A program made the position numbers and the translations under genes. Positions 25,085 through 32,439 of a stretch of DNA of 35,398 nucleotides are shown piece by piece (position 1 is the stretch's first letter; every line of letters begins with the position of its first letter). A model generated the notes under the pieces. The model did no database searches. It saw nothing but the letters and a program-made list of their open reading frames with translations, and was not told where the DNA came from. The DNA is from JBKEAD01 sp047973165. Its GTDB lineage: Bacteria; Verrucomicrobiota; Verrucomicrobiia; Chthoniobacterales; JBKEAD01. Where the stretch lies: contig JBKEBM010000019.1 in the NCBI GenBank assembly GCA_047973165.1, forward strand, positions 1-35,398, written 5' to 3'.

Positions 25085-25220
25085 CTCATCTTCCCTGATT
25101 TTTTTCAAAATCAGTCAGGATTTGGCACCTGGTCCCTCGCAAAAAACTCGCGACAGCGAGCAAATTTTGAAGCGGTTGCCGTGGTTTCGTCGGGCCAGTC
25201 CCTCCACCACTCTCGATAAG
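25085..25220 (-). ncRNA. SAM-I (S-box) riboswitch
   Basis: The minus strand matches the S-box core throughout. P1 5' strand CTTATC (25220-25215) pairs with P1 3' strand GATGAG (25090-25085). Then come GAGAGTGGTGGAGGGACTGG, the P2 side GACGAAACCACGGCAACC (GGCAACC at 25180-25174), a P3 hairpin region, the junction GGTGCCAAATCC (25129-25118), and P4 with eight perfect pairs (CTGATTTT/AAAATCAG, 25114-25095). The kink-turn and pseudoknot sequences of the class are recognisable. Its 3' end is 171 bases before the ThrC-like start codon, on the same strand. SAM-I switches normally turn methionine, cysteine or SAM genes off when SAM is plentiful. Confidence 0.94.
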
Positions 25221-25228
25221 ATGTGAAG

Positions 25229-25257
25229 ACTCTTGAAAAAAATAAATCCGGAGTCAA
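25229..25257 (-). promoter_or_regulatory. Possible promoter for the riboswitch leader
   Basis: On the minus strand TTGACT (25257-25252) is followed after 17 bases by AAGAGT (25234-25229), only 3 of 6 to the -10 consensus. The predicted start at about 25222 would place the first transcribed base at the 5' edge of riboswitch helix P1, where it belongs. The position is persuasive, the -10 is weak. Confidence 0.4.
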
Positions 25258-25439
25258 CCGAAAAATATGCCATTCATCACTCCGACACGGCCAATTCACG
25301 AAGCCTTGGAGAACGAGGGGTGTGTGGCGAAGAGGGAACGGAAGGCATAACGATGCAGCGAGGCTTTCAAATCACCGACCGGAACAGCTTTCGGGACTTC
25401 CTGGGATTGACGCCGGGCGACCCCTGTGCCCGACGGAAC

Positions 25440-25837
25440 AAACGATATCAGATTTTCGGGAAATTTTCCATTGGGCATCAGAAATAATACGTTGTGTGTC
25501 CGTCGTCAAATCCACCCATAGTGCGCCGCGCTGGGGTGAACAGGAACTGATTTCTGCAGCACCGAGGCCTGTAAACCTGAACAGGAATCACATTGCGGCC
25601 ACCCTGCAACATAGCGGAGACATCATAGCTGTCTATAGTTGGTGTTTGTACATGAAATTTTGGCGGACCAAACCCGATTCTCGTGCCGTTTATCCATACC
25701 ATATAACGAAGATCTGCCGATATTCTGAGCTGCGCTTCTGTAATAGTATCGAGACAAAACTCTCACCGCGCCCATATATGGCGGTTTTCCAGCGTATCGT
25801 TACACCAAATCCAGTGTGCTTTTTCCATCGAATCCAT
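25440..25837 (-). pseudogene. Decayed alpha-L-rhamnosidase-like gene, N-terminal part
   Basis: ATG at 25837 opens MDSMEKAHWIWCNDTLENR, then HIWAR, followed by an in-frame TGA at 25765-25763, probably from CGA. The same frame continues as EFCLDTITEAQLRISADLRY, VWINGTRIGFGPP and IDSYDVSAMLQGGRNVIPVQ, the N-terminal beta-sandwich of GH78-type rhamnosidases (W-I-W start, ISADxRYxxWINGxxxGxGP, YDVSxxLxxGxN). It stops at 25478; by then another frame carries IISDAQWKISRK, like the D-x-x-WK that follows in the family. So one nonsense mutation, one frameshift, and no catalytic domain. Confidence 0.75.
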
Positions 25838-25891
25838 AGGACAATAAAGCTGAAATTCAGGTCAGGCAGAAGAAAAATTTGAAATTTTTGT

Positions 25892-25924
25892 AAAAAATCA
25901 TTGAATTTTTTCAAAAAAATCATT
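25892..25924. promoter_or_regulatory. Tandem A/T repeats before the LacI gene, candidate operators
   Basis: AAAAAATCATT occurs at 25892-25902 and again at 25914-25924, each preceded by a run of T's, with a 22-base period (about two helical turns). The second copy ends 14 bases before the LacI start. The spacing on one DNA face and the position suit autoregulation, but the A/T richness makes chance similarity likely too. Confidence 0.35.
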
Positions 25925-25938
25925 TATTTTTATAGAAC

Positions 25939-26946
25939 ATGAGCACGCTTCGTGAAATTGCTAAACATGCCGGAGTTTCTGTATCTACCGCATCCATGGC
26001 GGTCCGTGATCACCGATCAATCAATATCAAGACGAAACAACGCGTGTGGGAGGCGCAGGAAAAACTGGGCTATCGTTTGAATTTACGGCCTCGCCCGGTA
26101 AGAGCAGGTGTGGCCTCAGGAGTAAAAAATATAGTTTTTCTCCTGGTTGGGCGGCAATTTGATGATCCCGTTTACACTCAGGTATTTCAAGGGGTGGCAC
26201 GCATGGCCGAGGCTCACAATGGCCGTTTAATTTTTACCCCTGCCTCATTAAGCCAACTACATAAAGGAACCTTTCCTTCAGTAATTCAGAACCGCGAAGT
26301 GGACGGAATTATTGTGAGCGGTGTGTATGATGAGAAAGCTCACCGAAATCTGGCTAAATTAGGTATTCCGACAGTAGTATTTGGAAATTATAAACTGGGA
26401 GATGAACCTTGGGCTGCCTGCGAGTTTAATCTTTCGCAAGGGATGCATCTTTTGACCAAACGTCTTGCTGATCTTGGGCATTTAAATTTCGGAATGCTAT
26501 TTAGAAATATTCAGACGGAATACGAGATCAAACTGCAACATTGGTATCTCAGAGAGATTAATGAAGGCGGATATCAGAATGCAGGAATAGCTCTTGAGTC
26601 CGAGCATGGTTCATTTCTTAAGGCAACACATTCCTTATTGGATACTCCCACCAGACCGACAGCATTAGTTCTGGCTACCGATACGATTGTCGAAGATGTT
26701 TACACAGCATGCGAACAAAAAAATCTTAGGATTCCCGAAGATATCAGCATTATTGCATTTGGTCAGAATAATTACAAAGTGCGCCCTTCTTTGGCCACTG
26801 TTCGATCTATCGGAGAAGATGTGGGCGCAATAGCTACAGAAAAACTTATTCGATTGATTGAGAACCCTGCAACCATTCCAACTCGTGAACTTTTTCCGAT
26901 GTGTATTGTTCCGGGTGGATCAATAGCCGCACTCTCTGGCTCGTGA
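25939..26946 (+). CDS. LacI-family transcriptional regulator
   Basis: 335 residues. N-terminal LacI HTH 3-50 (TLREIAKHAGVSVSTASMAV, then RVWEAQEKLGYRLN, the hinge-adjacent pattern). The periplasmic-binding-protein-like sensor domain covers about 60-330 (GVKNIVFLLVGRQFDDPVY, VDGIIVSGVYDEK, GIPTVVFGN, ALVLATDTIVEDVY, DISIIAFGQN). It probably senses a sugar released by the adjacent secreted proteins and controls the block. Its stop overlaps the GTG start of the pseudopilin (GTGA). Codon use and base composition match the A+T-rich block that follows, not the region to the left. Confidence 0.93.
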   Translation: MSTLREIAKHAGVSVSTASMAVRDHRSINIKTKQRVWEAQEKLGYRLNLRPRPVRAGVASGVKNIVFLLVGRQFDDPVYTQVFQGVARMAEAHNGRLIFTPASLSQLHKGTFPSVIQNREVDGIIVSGVYDEKAHRNLAKLGIPTVVFGNYKLGDEPWAACEFNLSQGMHLLTKRLADLGHLNFGMLFRNIQTEYEIKLQHWYLREINEGGYQNAGIALESEHGSFLKATHSLLDTPTRPTALVLATDTIVEDVYTACEQKNLRIPEDISIIAFGQNNYKVRPSLATVRSIGEDVGAIATEKLIRLIENPATIPTRELFPMCIVPGGSIAALSGS

Positions 26947-27599
26947 ATATAGCTCCCTCCAGATTAAATTATCTTTTTATCCGTTCAGGATTTTCGCTTA
27001 TAGAGCTACTGCTCGGGCTTGCGATTGTAGTAATCCTTGCCGTATTGATTAATTCCGGGTTTACAAAAATACAATCCTTATCCTCCTCTGCAAAATGTAT
27101 TAACAATCTACGACAAATTGGAGCTGCATTTCAACTTTATGCAGCTGAAAATAATAATACACTCCCGCCTGGTAATCCCGTCAGCTTTCCGCAAATTCGA
27201 TGGAGAGGCAGATGGTATGATCCAAAACTGCTAAATATAGAATACAGTCCGGCAGCTTATGCAGGCGGACTGGAAGCATGGAAAAAAATAACGGTTTGTC
27301 CGGAAAATATAATTGGCGACGAATTATTTCCTTACTGTGTAAATTATAACCTCATGGCACCTGCCGGCATAGACAAGCCATTTACTTCATTAACTGCACA
27401 ATGGCCTTCACGAATTGTCCTGCTTATAGATTCCAGTGAGAAAGACAAATGGGGAATGGGTCTATGGGGACCACATTCAGGATGGAATCGAGTAGGAACT
27501 CCTCATGGAAAACGAAGCAATGTTTTATGGGCTGATATGCACATCAGTACGGTCGATAAAGATAAATTAAAAACAGAAAATTTTATACCTCAAAAATAA
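26943..27599 (+). CDS. Type II secretion/type IV pseudopilin-like protein
   Basis: 218 residues from GTG 26943, which overlaps the LacI stop by four bases. Prepilin signature RSG/FSLIELLLGLAIVVILAVL: cleavage after Gly16, Glu at +5, then one hydrophobic helix. The globular part starts SSSAKCINNLRQIGAAFQLYAAENNNTLPPG and ends with PHGKRSNVLWADMHIS. This is the pattern of the H-x9-DG-type pseudopilins that Planctomycetes, Verrucomicrobia and Lentisphaerae carry in many copies, often next to glycan-degrading genes. Substrate and partner machinery are unknown. Confidence 0.88.
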   Translation: MNIAPSRLNYLFIRSGFSLIELLLGLAIVVILAVLINSGFTKIQSLSSSAKCINNLRQIGAAFQLYAAENNNTLPPGNPVSFPQIRWRGRWYDPKLLNIEYSPAAYAGGLEAWKKITVCPENIIGDELFPYCVNYNLMAPAGIDKPFTSLTAQWPSRIVLLIDSSEKDKWGMGLWGPHSGWNRVGTPHGKRSNVLWADMHISTVDKDKLKTENFIPQK

Positions 27600-27629
27600 A
27601 TAATACAAAAACACAAAAATACAAAACCT

Positions 27630-28244
27630 ATGAAATCATTAACTAAACTTATTTTATCACTAATTGCAGGAATAGCTCTCTGCCAGACCGAAACAAATGC
27701 AGCAATTATAGTAGATGCCGGAGAAATTTCCGGACTTGGTGGATCTGGTGCTGTCGATTCTGGCTCTACCCTGCAAGCTACATATGGAGTCTCTCAGACA
27801 GATGGCATCATCCACACGCTCCTGGATTTAACGAGTGTCAAAAATGTGGATGCAATTACAATAGTCAACCGTTCAGTAACGACTAATTTTGCTGCTCGCA
27901 CGCTTTCCATCTGGACAGCTCCGGACGAAACAGCTCCGGGATTTGATCCCTCATTACTGGCGAGTTATACAAATAATGTTTTTGCAGATTCTCTTTTATC
28001 TCCCAGCTCAAGAGATGCAGATGTTGAACAAATAGCTGACATTTCAAATGTTAGTAAACGCTACCTCCTGATAGAATTTACTTCGAGTTTTTGGACAGGA
28101 TCAAATCCATTTAGTACAGCTTCTAATATGGGAGCCGTACAATTTGCTAATATAAAAGCAGATATTATTCCTGAACCCTCCTCTCTTCTGATATTTGGAC
28201 TTGGTGGAGGTGTATTAGCTTTGAGATACCGCCGCCAAAAATAA
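27630..28244 (+). CDS. PEP-CTERM sorting-domain protein
   Basis: 204 residues. N-terminal signal peptide (KLILSLIAGIALCQTETNA), a beta-rich middle (ITIVNRSVTTNFAARTLSIW, RYLLIEFTSSFW) resembling a discoidin-like sandwich, and a textbook C-terminus: IPEPSSLLIFGLGGGVLAL, a membrane helix, then basic YRRQK. It should be cut and anchored by an exosortase, which is not in the window. Presumably a surface or exopolysaccharide-associated protein. The upstream bases hold three ACAAAA-type short repeats just before the ATG. Confidence 0.9.
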   Translation: MKSLTKLILSLIAGIALCQTETNAAIIVDAGEISGLGGSGAVDSGSTLQATYGVSQTDGIIHTLLDLTSVKNVDAITIVNRSVTTNFAARTLSIWTAPDETAPGFDPSLLASYTNNVFADSLLSPSSRDADVEQIADISNVSKRYLLIEFTSSFWTGSNPFSTASNMGAVQFANIKADIIPEPSSLLIFGLGGGVLALRYRRQK

Positions 28245-28268
28245 TCAGGATTTTAATCTTTTTGAGAA

Positions 28269-28937
28269 ATGAATTTGAGAAATCTAACCTTTATTGTGGC
28301 TGGCACTTTCTTTCTTGCATCAAAATCTCATGCAAACCTGAATGAAGAAGGATTTGAATCTTACGAGGTAGGTGAACTGAGCAATCAGTCGGATTGGAAG
28401 CCTCAGGCTCCCAATCCGGATAATCCTGGTTCCTATATCGATGAAATTGATCGTGTGGAAATTCGTCAGAAAAGCGAAAGTGATAATATGCTGGTATGGC
28501 TTGCCGGATTCCCGGCTGATCAGCAGACTCGTCTTCTCAAATCATTCCCTCCTGTTTCAGGAGATAAGGTTATTATTCGCTTTGATTATCTGCCCGGACA
28601 CACGACAGTCCCCGGTCGATTGATTTTTGATTCAGGAGATAATAATTTCAACTTATCTATTCGTTTTCTGAAAGGAACTTTGCAAATTGTCACCGAAGGA
28701 GGAGCTTCTCTCAGTGATACGGGATTAGAATTTACTGCAGACGAATGGAATAAAATCGAGTTACAATGTGATTTTGTATCACATCAACTAACAGTTGTTC
28801 TCAACGAAAAAAAAGTAACCTCAATTTCGTTGCCGGAAGAACTTTTTCGCTTCCAACGTATTATTCTTTTTGGTGGAGGTATCGATTTTGAATCCTATAT
28901 GGATAATTTATCTATCGAGGAGGTTTTGAAATTTTAA
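28269..28937 (+). CDS. Secreted lectin-like (concanavalin-fold) protein
   Basis: 222 residues. Signal peptide LTFIVAGTFFLASKSHA. The mature protein opens NLNEEGFESYEVGELSNQSDW, typical of secreted LamG/concanavalin-like beta-sandwiches in Verrucomicrobia and Planctomycetes, and continues with strands RLIFDSGDNNFNLSIRF, WNKIELQCDFVSHQLTVVLN and a closing SYMDNLSIEE. No catalytic residues of a known hydrolase are evident. It probably binds the glycan attacked by the neighbouring DUF4838 protein. 24 bases after the PEP-CTERM gene, 9 before the DUF4838 gene. Confidence 0.78.
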   Translation: MNLRNLTFIVAGTFFLASKSHANLNEEGFESYEVGELSNQSDWKPQAPNPDNPGSYIDEIDRVEIRQKSESDNMLVWLAGFPADQQTRLLKSFPPVSGDKVIIRFDYLPGHTTVPGRLIFDSGDNNFNLSIRFLKGTLQIVTEGGASLSDTGLEFTADEWNKIELQCDFVSHQLTVVLNEKKVTSISLPEELFRFQRIILFGGGIDFESYMDNLSIEEVLKF

Positions 28938-28946
28938 GTCATTCAA

Positions 28947-30800
28947 ATGTTTCTAAAATATATAATATATATAGCAGCATTTACTATGGCGACATATTCT
29001 TTTGCAGTAGAAATCGTGGTCGATAGTCGCCCTGTGGCAAATATTATCGTTCCTGAGAAATCTAATCCTTTGATTGATTATGCGGCAACAGAACTACAAA
29101 AACATATAGAAAAAGCAAGTGGAGCACGATTAAAAATCATCCATGAGTCATCCGAAACTATATCGGATGGAAAAGCTGCCATTTTTTTAGGAAATACTAA
29201 AGCAGCACAAAATGCAGGCTTAGATGTTGAAAGCCTTCCGCCGAACACCTTTTATATCAAAGCAGAGAAAGATACACTTTTTCTCATAGGAAAAGACGAT
29301 ATTGGCGATCCTTTGAAAGACAGCACCCTCTCGATGGGGAGTTTGTTTGCGGTTTACCGCTGGCTGGATGAACAGTTGGGCATTCGCTGGCTATGGCCTG
29401 GAAAAAACGGAACTGTGGTTCCTGAAAAACTAACGATCACAGCAAGCCCCGAAGAGAAGATAGTTAAGCCCTGGTCAAAACATTCCAGAATTCGTGCCTG
29501 GGGATTCACGGATAAAATGTTACCCAAAGAAAGAAAGACATATTTGAGAGAAGTAAATACCTGGCTTCTGCGTCAAATGATAAATCAACCCATCAATTTC
29601 AGCTACGGCCATGCCTATACAGAATATTGGGAGAAGTTTGGAAAAGAACATCCCGAATATTTTGCTCTTCGTCCGGATGGAATACGTGAACCGATTGATG
29701 AGAGAGTTAATTTAGTGCAGATGTGTGTCTCAAATACAGGTCTTCAAAAACAGATTATAAAAGACTGGCTTGTTCAAAAAAAGAATAAACCCAGTTATCC
29801 CTGGGTAAACGGAATTGAAAATGATCGGCGTCCAATCGATCCATTTTGCCAATGTGCAGCATGTCTCGCATGGGATGCACCAGAGTCTGAGAATGAAATA
29901 AAATCATATTCAGACCGTTATGCCCGTTATTGGTTAAGCTTACAAAAAGCTGCCAAAGAATACATTTCTGATCCAAAAGTTATTGGTTACGCTTATTCAG
30001 ATTACAGAGAGCCGCCAGTGCAGACGAAGCTAAACTCTGATATTATCATCGGAATCGTACCCGAATTAGGAAAACATTTTCGTAAACAGTGGAAGGGCTG
30101 GTATGAAACAGGAGCAGCATTATACCTGCGTCCAAACTATTTTCTAATAGGCTATGCAATGCCCTATATCTATGCCCGCCAATTTGGTGAAGATTTTAAA
30201 TTTGCAAAAAAGCATGGTATGGTGGCGACGGATTTCGATTCACTTACTGGTATGTGGGGCGCACAGGGACCGAATCTCTATATGCTTGGACGACTTCACG
30301 CAAATCCTGACCTGGAGGTAGATGAGGTTTTAGAAGAATATTACTCAGCCTTTGGTCCGGCCAGGGATTCTATCCGTGAGTATTTTGAATATTGGGAAGA
30401 AGTTACAAAAAAATTTGATGATGGTTTTGAAAGCAGAAATGGAGGCGGATGGGGATTTGTCAGCAAAGCCGGAGATATTGTTTATACTCCTGAGGTGTTT
30501 GAGAAAGGGCGAGTGCTGCTGACTAAAGCAATCAAAGAGACAGCTAATACTCCACAGGCCGCAAAACGAGTGCGATTCCTGGATATCTGGTTGAAACATG
30601 CGGAACTCTGTATGGATACATTAAGAGCTTTTAGAGCAAAAGGAAATGGGAAAGCAGATAGAGACCTGACTCAAAAATTTCTGACAGCCAAAGAAACATT
30701 GGATAAGTTTCGTAAAGAGCATCCGGAGGAATTTTCCGCCGCCAATATGGGAGTCACCAAACAACTCGAAATATGGAGCGGATGGAGGTCTTCAAAATAA
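28947..30800 (+). CDS. DUF4838 secreted protein, probable glycan-active enzyme
   Basis: 617 residues. Signal peptide (YIIYIAAFTMATYSFA). An N-terminal alpha/beta domain (about 22-150) with NPLIDYAATELQKHIEKASG, AAIFLGNTKAAQ and TFYIKAEKDTLFLIG is the kind found before GH20 and GH67 barrels. LFAVYRWLDEQLGIRWLWPG and a DUF4838 barrel (about 180-460) follow, with ENDRRPIDPFCQCAACLAWD (paired Cys) and YAYSDYREPP. The remainder is helical. DUF4838 proteins are spread through glycan-degradation loci and are distantly related to alpha-glucuronidases; the activity is unproven. Last gene of the A+T-rich block, with a reductase relic directly after its stop. Confidence 0.87.
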   Translation: MFLKYIIYIAAFTMATYSFAVEIVVDSRPVANIIVPEKSNPLIDYAATELQKHIEKASGARLKIIHESSETISDGKAAIFLGNTKAAQNAGLDVESLPPNTFYIKAEKDTLFLIGKDDIGDPLKDSTLSMGSLFAVYRWLDEQLGIRWLWPGKNGTVVPEKLTITASPEEKIVKPWSKHSRIRAWGFTDKMLPKERKTYLREVNTWLLRQMINQPINFSYGHAYTEYWEKFGKEHPEYFALRPDGIREPIDERVNLVQMCVSNTGLQKQIIKDWLVQKKNKPSYPWVNGIENDRRPIDPFCQCAACLAWDAPESENEIKSYSDRYARYWLSLQKAAKEYISDPKVIGYAYSDYREPPVQTKLNSDIIIGIVPELGKHFRKQWKGWYETGAALYLRPNYFLIGYAMPYIYARQFGEDFKFAKKHGMVATDFDSLTGMWGAQGPNLYMLGRLHANPDLEVDEVLEEYYSAFGPARDSIREYFEYWEEVTKKFDDGFESRNGGGWGFVSKAGDIVYTPEVFEKGRVLLTKAIKETANTPQAAKRVRFLDIWLKHAELCMDTLRAFRAKGNGKADRDLTQKFLTAKETLDKFRKEHPEEFSAANMGVTKQLEIWSGWRSSK

Positions 30801-31010
30801 GGGCACACCCGGAAACTCAAAAAAGATGCGTGGGCGAGTGCGGAGCGTGGTATGTGGTATGCGCGATCAGCGGAATTTCTGCAGCAGGACTGGATGGACG
30901 TGCTTCGCTGGTTGCGAATGGTCGGAGATATTGTTTTTGCTGTCGGCGTGTTTGCGCTGGTCTGGTTTGTTGTCAGTCTGCTCAGGGGGGCGCCGCATAA
31001 GCCGATTTGA
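30801..31010 (+). pseudogene. C-terminal relic resembling quinol-type nitric oxide reductase (NorB/NorZ)
   Basis: 69 codons open right after the DUF4838 stop and in the same frame. They read AWASAERGMWYARSAEFLQQ, DWMDVLRWLRMVGDIVFAVG, VFALVWFVVSLLRG and stop at 31010. The W-x-R-x-x-GD-x-x-F-x-x-G pattern followed by a membrane helix is the end of haem-copper NO reductase large subunits, recognised from memory. No start codon, no other helices and no haem ligands are present. The join of an A+T-rich gene to this G+C-richer tail marks a recombination or deletion boundary. Confidence 0.6.
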
Positions 31011-31098
31011 CCATGGTGAGTCGAATTTTTTGCTCACGATCAAATGTTCGATCAATGCAGTGATTGCGTCGTGGAGTTCTGGTTGATAGCTTTTTCTG

Positions 31099-31482
31099 AT
31101 GATTACAAAGTTTCTCCACACCCGCTACCGGGTGAATGACCTTGAAAAGACGGTGGCCTTTTATCGTGATGTCCTGGGGTTGACGGAAAAGCACCGTCAC
31201 AAAAGCCCTCGCGGTTCCGAGCTGGTTTTTTTCAGCGTGCCTAACAGTGAGGAACTTATTGAGATTTGCCAATACGGTGCGAGTGGCCCGGTTCAGCTTG
31301 GTCCGGACGTGACCCATCTTGCTTTTGAGGTGGACGACATCGAGGCCTTTGCGAAACAAACTGCGGCGAAGGGATATCCCCTGAGCGATGGACCAACGAC
31401 GACTTCGAGTGGTTCGGTAATCGCTTTTATTGATGCGCCCGAGGGTTATGAAATCGAATTAATTCAAAAGGCTACTTCCTAA
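31099..31482 (+). CDS. gloA: Lactoylglutathione lyase-like VOC protein (glyoxalase I type)
   Basis: 127 residues, two beta-alpha-beta-beta-beta modules. All four metal ligands of bacterial glyoxalase I are in place: His7 (FLHTRYRV), Glu55 (ELIEI), His73 (VTHLAFEV) and Glu120 (GYEIELIQ). AFYRDVLGLTEKHRH and the substrate-loop region match GloA. It would isomerise the methylglyoxal-thiol hemithioacetal; whether the thiol is glutathione in this organism is not known. The E. coli protein has 135 residues. Confidence 0.88.
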   Translation: MITKFLHTRYRVNDLEKTVAFYRDVLGLTEKHRHKSPRGSELVFFSVPNSEELIEICQYGASGPVQLGPDVTHLAFEVDDIEAFAKQTAAKGYPLSDGPTTTSSGSVIAFIDAPEGYEIELIQKATS

Positions 31483-31514
31483 ACCGGAAGAATTGCTTTA
31501 GGACTTTAGCGCAG

Positions 31515-31787
31515 ATGGAATTTGACTGGACCAGATCACGCTTCGATGAGGAACTACTCACCGAAAAACAGATTGAAGAAGCTTTTGAAGACCCTTTCAA
31601 TTTGCGCCTGCTGCCGGATGATTATCCAGAGGCGCATTATGTTTTGCTGGGCAGGAGCCTGGATTTGAAGCCTGTCTTTACGATCTTTCGGACAGACGGA
31701 CGTCGCAACCGCGTGATTTTTGCTCGTCCGATGACCGAGGATGAGTCCACTTTTTATGACAGGAAAAACGCAGAGCAACTCTCATGA
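31515..31787 (+). CDS. brnT: BrnT-family toxin (RelE-like fold)
   Basis: 90 residues. FDWTRSRFDEELLTEKQIEEAFEDPF fits the BrnT opening (F-x-W-D/T and an early helix leading to the F-x-D-P turn), and the end NRVIFARPMTEDESTFYDRK fits the R-x-I-x-A-R-x-x-T-x-x-E-x-x-x-Y signature. BrnT is a ribonuclease toxin neutralised by BrnA. Overlaps the following antitoxin gene by four bases (ATGA), the usual coupling of a toxin-first module. A divergent central loop leaves some doubt about activity. Confidence 0.8.
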   Translation: MEFDWTRSRFDEELLTEKQIEEAFEDPFNLRLLPDDYPEAHYVLLGRSLDLKPVFTIFRTDGRRNRVIFARPMTEDESTFYDRKNAEQLS

Positions 31788-32062
31788 AAACTCCGGAAAT
31801 GAAAGTAATCCATCAATGGAATGAAATCCCGCGTTTTGCCGACGAGGACGAGGAGGCCGAGTTTTGGAAGACGGCGACCCTGGACCCGCGTCTGATGAAC
31901 GCTTCGTTACTTAAGCAGGATTCGCGGGACTCCACGACCGTGACGCTGCGTTTTGATCCTCGTATGCTGGCCCGGATTAAGAGGCTGGCTCGTTCGCGCT
32001 ATCTGAACTACCAGAGTATGGTTAAGCAGTGGCTGGCCGAGCGTCTGGAAAAAGAACTTTAG
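31784..32062 (+). CDS. CopG/BrnA-like antitoxin
   Basis: 92 residues. N-terminal half acidic (EIPRFADEDEEAEFWKTA), the region that in this family wraps the toxin. The C-terminal half has a ribbon-helix-helix: strand TTVTLRFDPRML, then ARIKRLARSRYLNYQSMVKQ and a last helix WLAERLEKEL. It should bind its own promoter region as a dimer and repress the pair. It follows brnT with ATGA overlap; the order toxin-antitoxin is as in brnTA. Confidence 0.85.
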   Translation: MKTPEMKVIHQWNEIPRFADEDEEAEFWKTATLDPRLMNASLLKQDSRDSTTVTLRFDPRMLARIKRLARSRYLNYQSMVKQWLAERLEKEL

Positions 32063-32070
32063 ATTTTTTT

Positions 32071-32439
32071 ATGAAAACAAAGCGTCCGCTTTCGGTGACG
32101 GTAGTGATTCTTGTGATCCTGGCAATTAACACCTTGTCTCTCCTCGGAGTGATGATGACGGTGGATCAGCCGCTGATACAGCAATTACTGGCTTACCTGC
32201 CCATCGTTGTTTCGATTGCCTGCGCGATACTTATGTTTTTTGGGGTAAACCGGGCACGCTGGACCTATATCATTTGCGGCGTCGTATTTCTGCTGATCGG
32301 ATTATTTACCACTCCTGAAATAATATGGCTTATTCCGGGAGTGGTAATCTTTGCCGTTTTTGTATTCTTCCTGCTGCGCCGTGATGCAAATGCTTTTTTT
32401 ACTTCGAGGAAGACTGGTGGTTCCGGCTCTCTTCGATGA
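32071..32439 (+). CDS. Small four-helix membrane protein of unknown function
   Basis: 122 residues from ATG 32071; an in-frame ATG at 32029 lies inside the antitoxin gene and is not preferred. Four hydrophobic helices: VTVVILVILAINTLSLLGVM, LLAYLPIVVSIACAILMFFG, WTYIICGVVFLLIGLF and IIWLIPGVVIFAVFVFFLL, then a basic tail. No family recognised. Starts 8 bases after the antitoxin stop. The final 41 bases overlap the convergent Gfo/Idh gene. Confidence 0.75.
   Translation: MKTKRPLSVTVVILVILAINTLSLLGVMMTVDQPLIQQLLAYLPIVVSIACAILMFFGVNRARWTYIICGVVFLLIGLFTTPEIIWLIPGVVIFAVFVFFLLRRDANAFFTSRKTGGSGSLR

Noticed and set aside
25147..25160. Hairpin CTCGC/GCGAG followed by six T's on the minus strand, looking like an intrinsic terminator
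   Set aside because: It lies inside the SAM riboswitch, where it forms part of the P3 region; termination is better assigned to the hairpin at 24964-24986.
25223..25882. 219-codon plus-strand frame between thrC and LacI
   Set aside because: It is antisense to the rhamnosidase-like relic and overlaps the riboswitch promoter; the minus strand carries the recognisable sequence.
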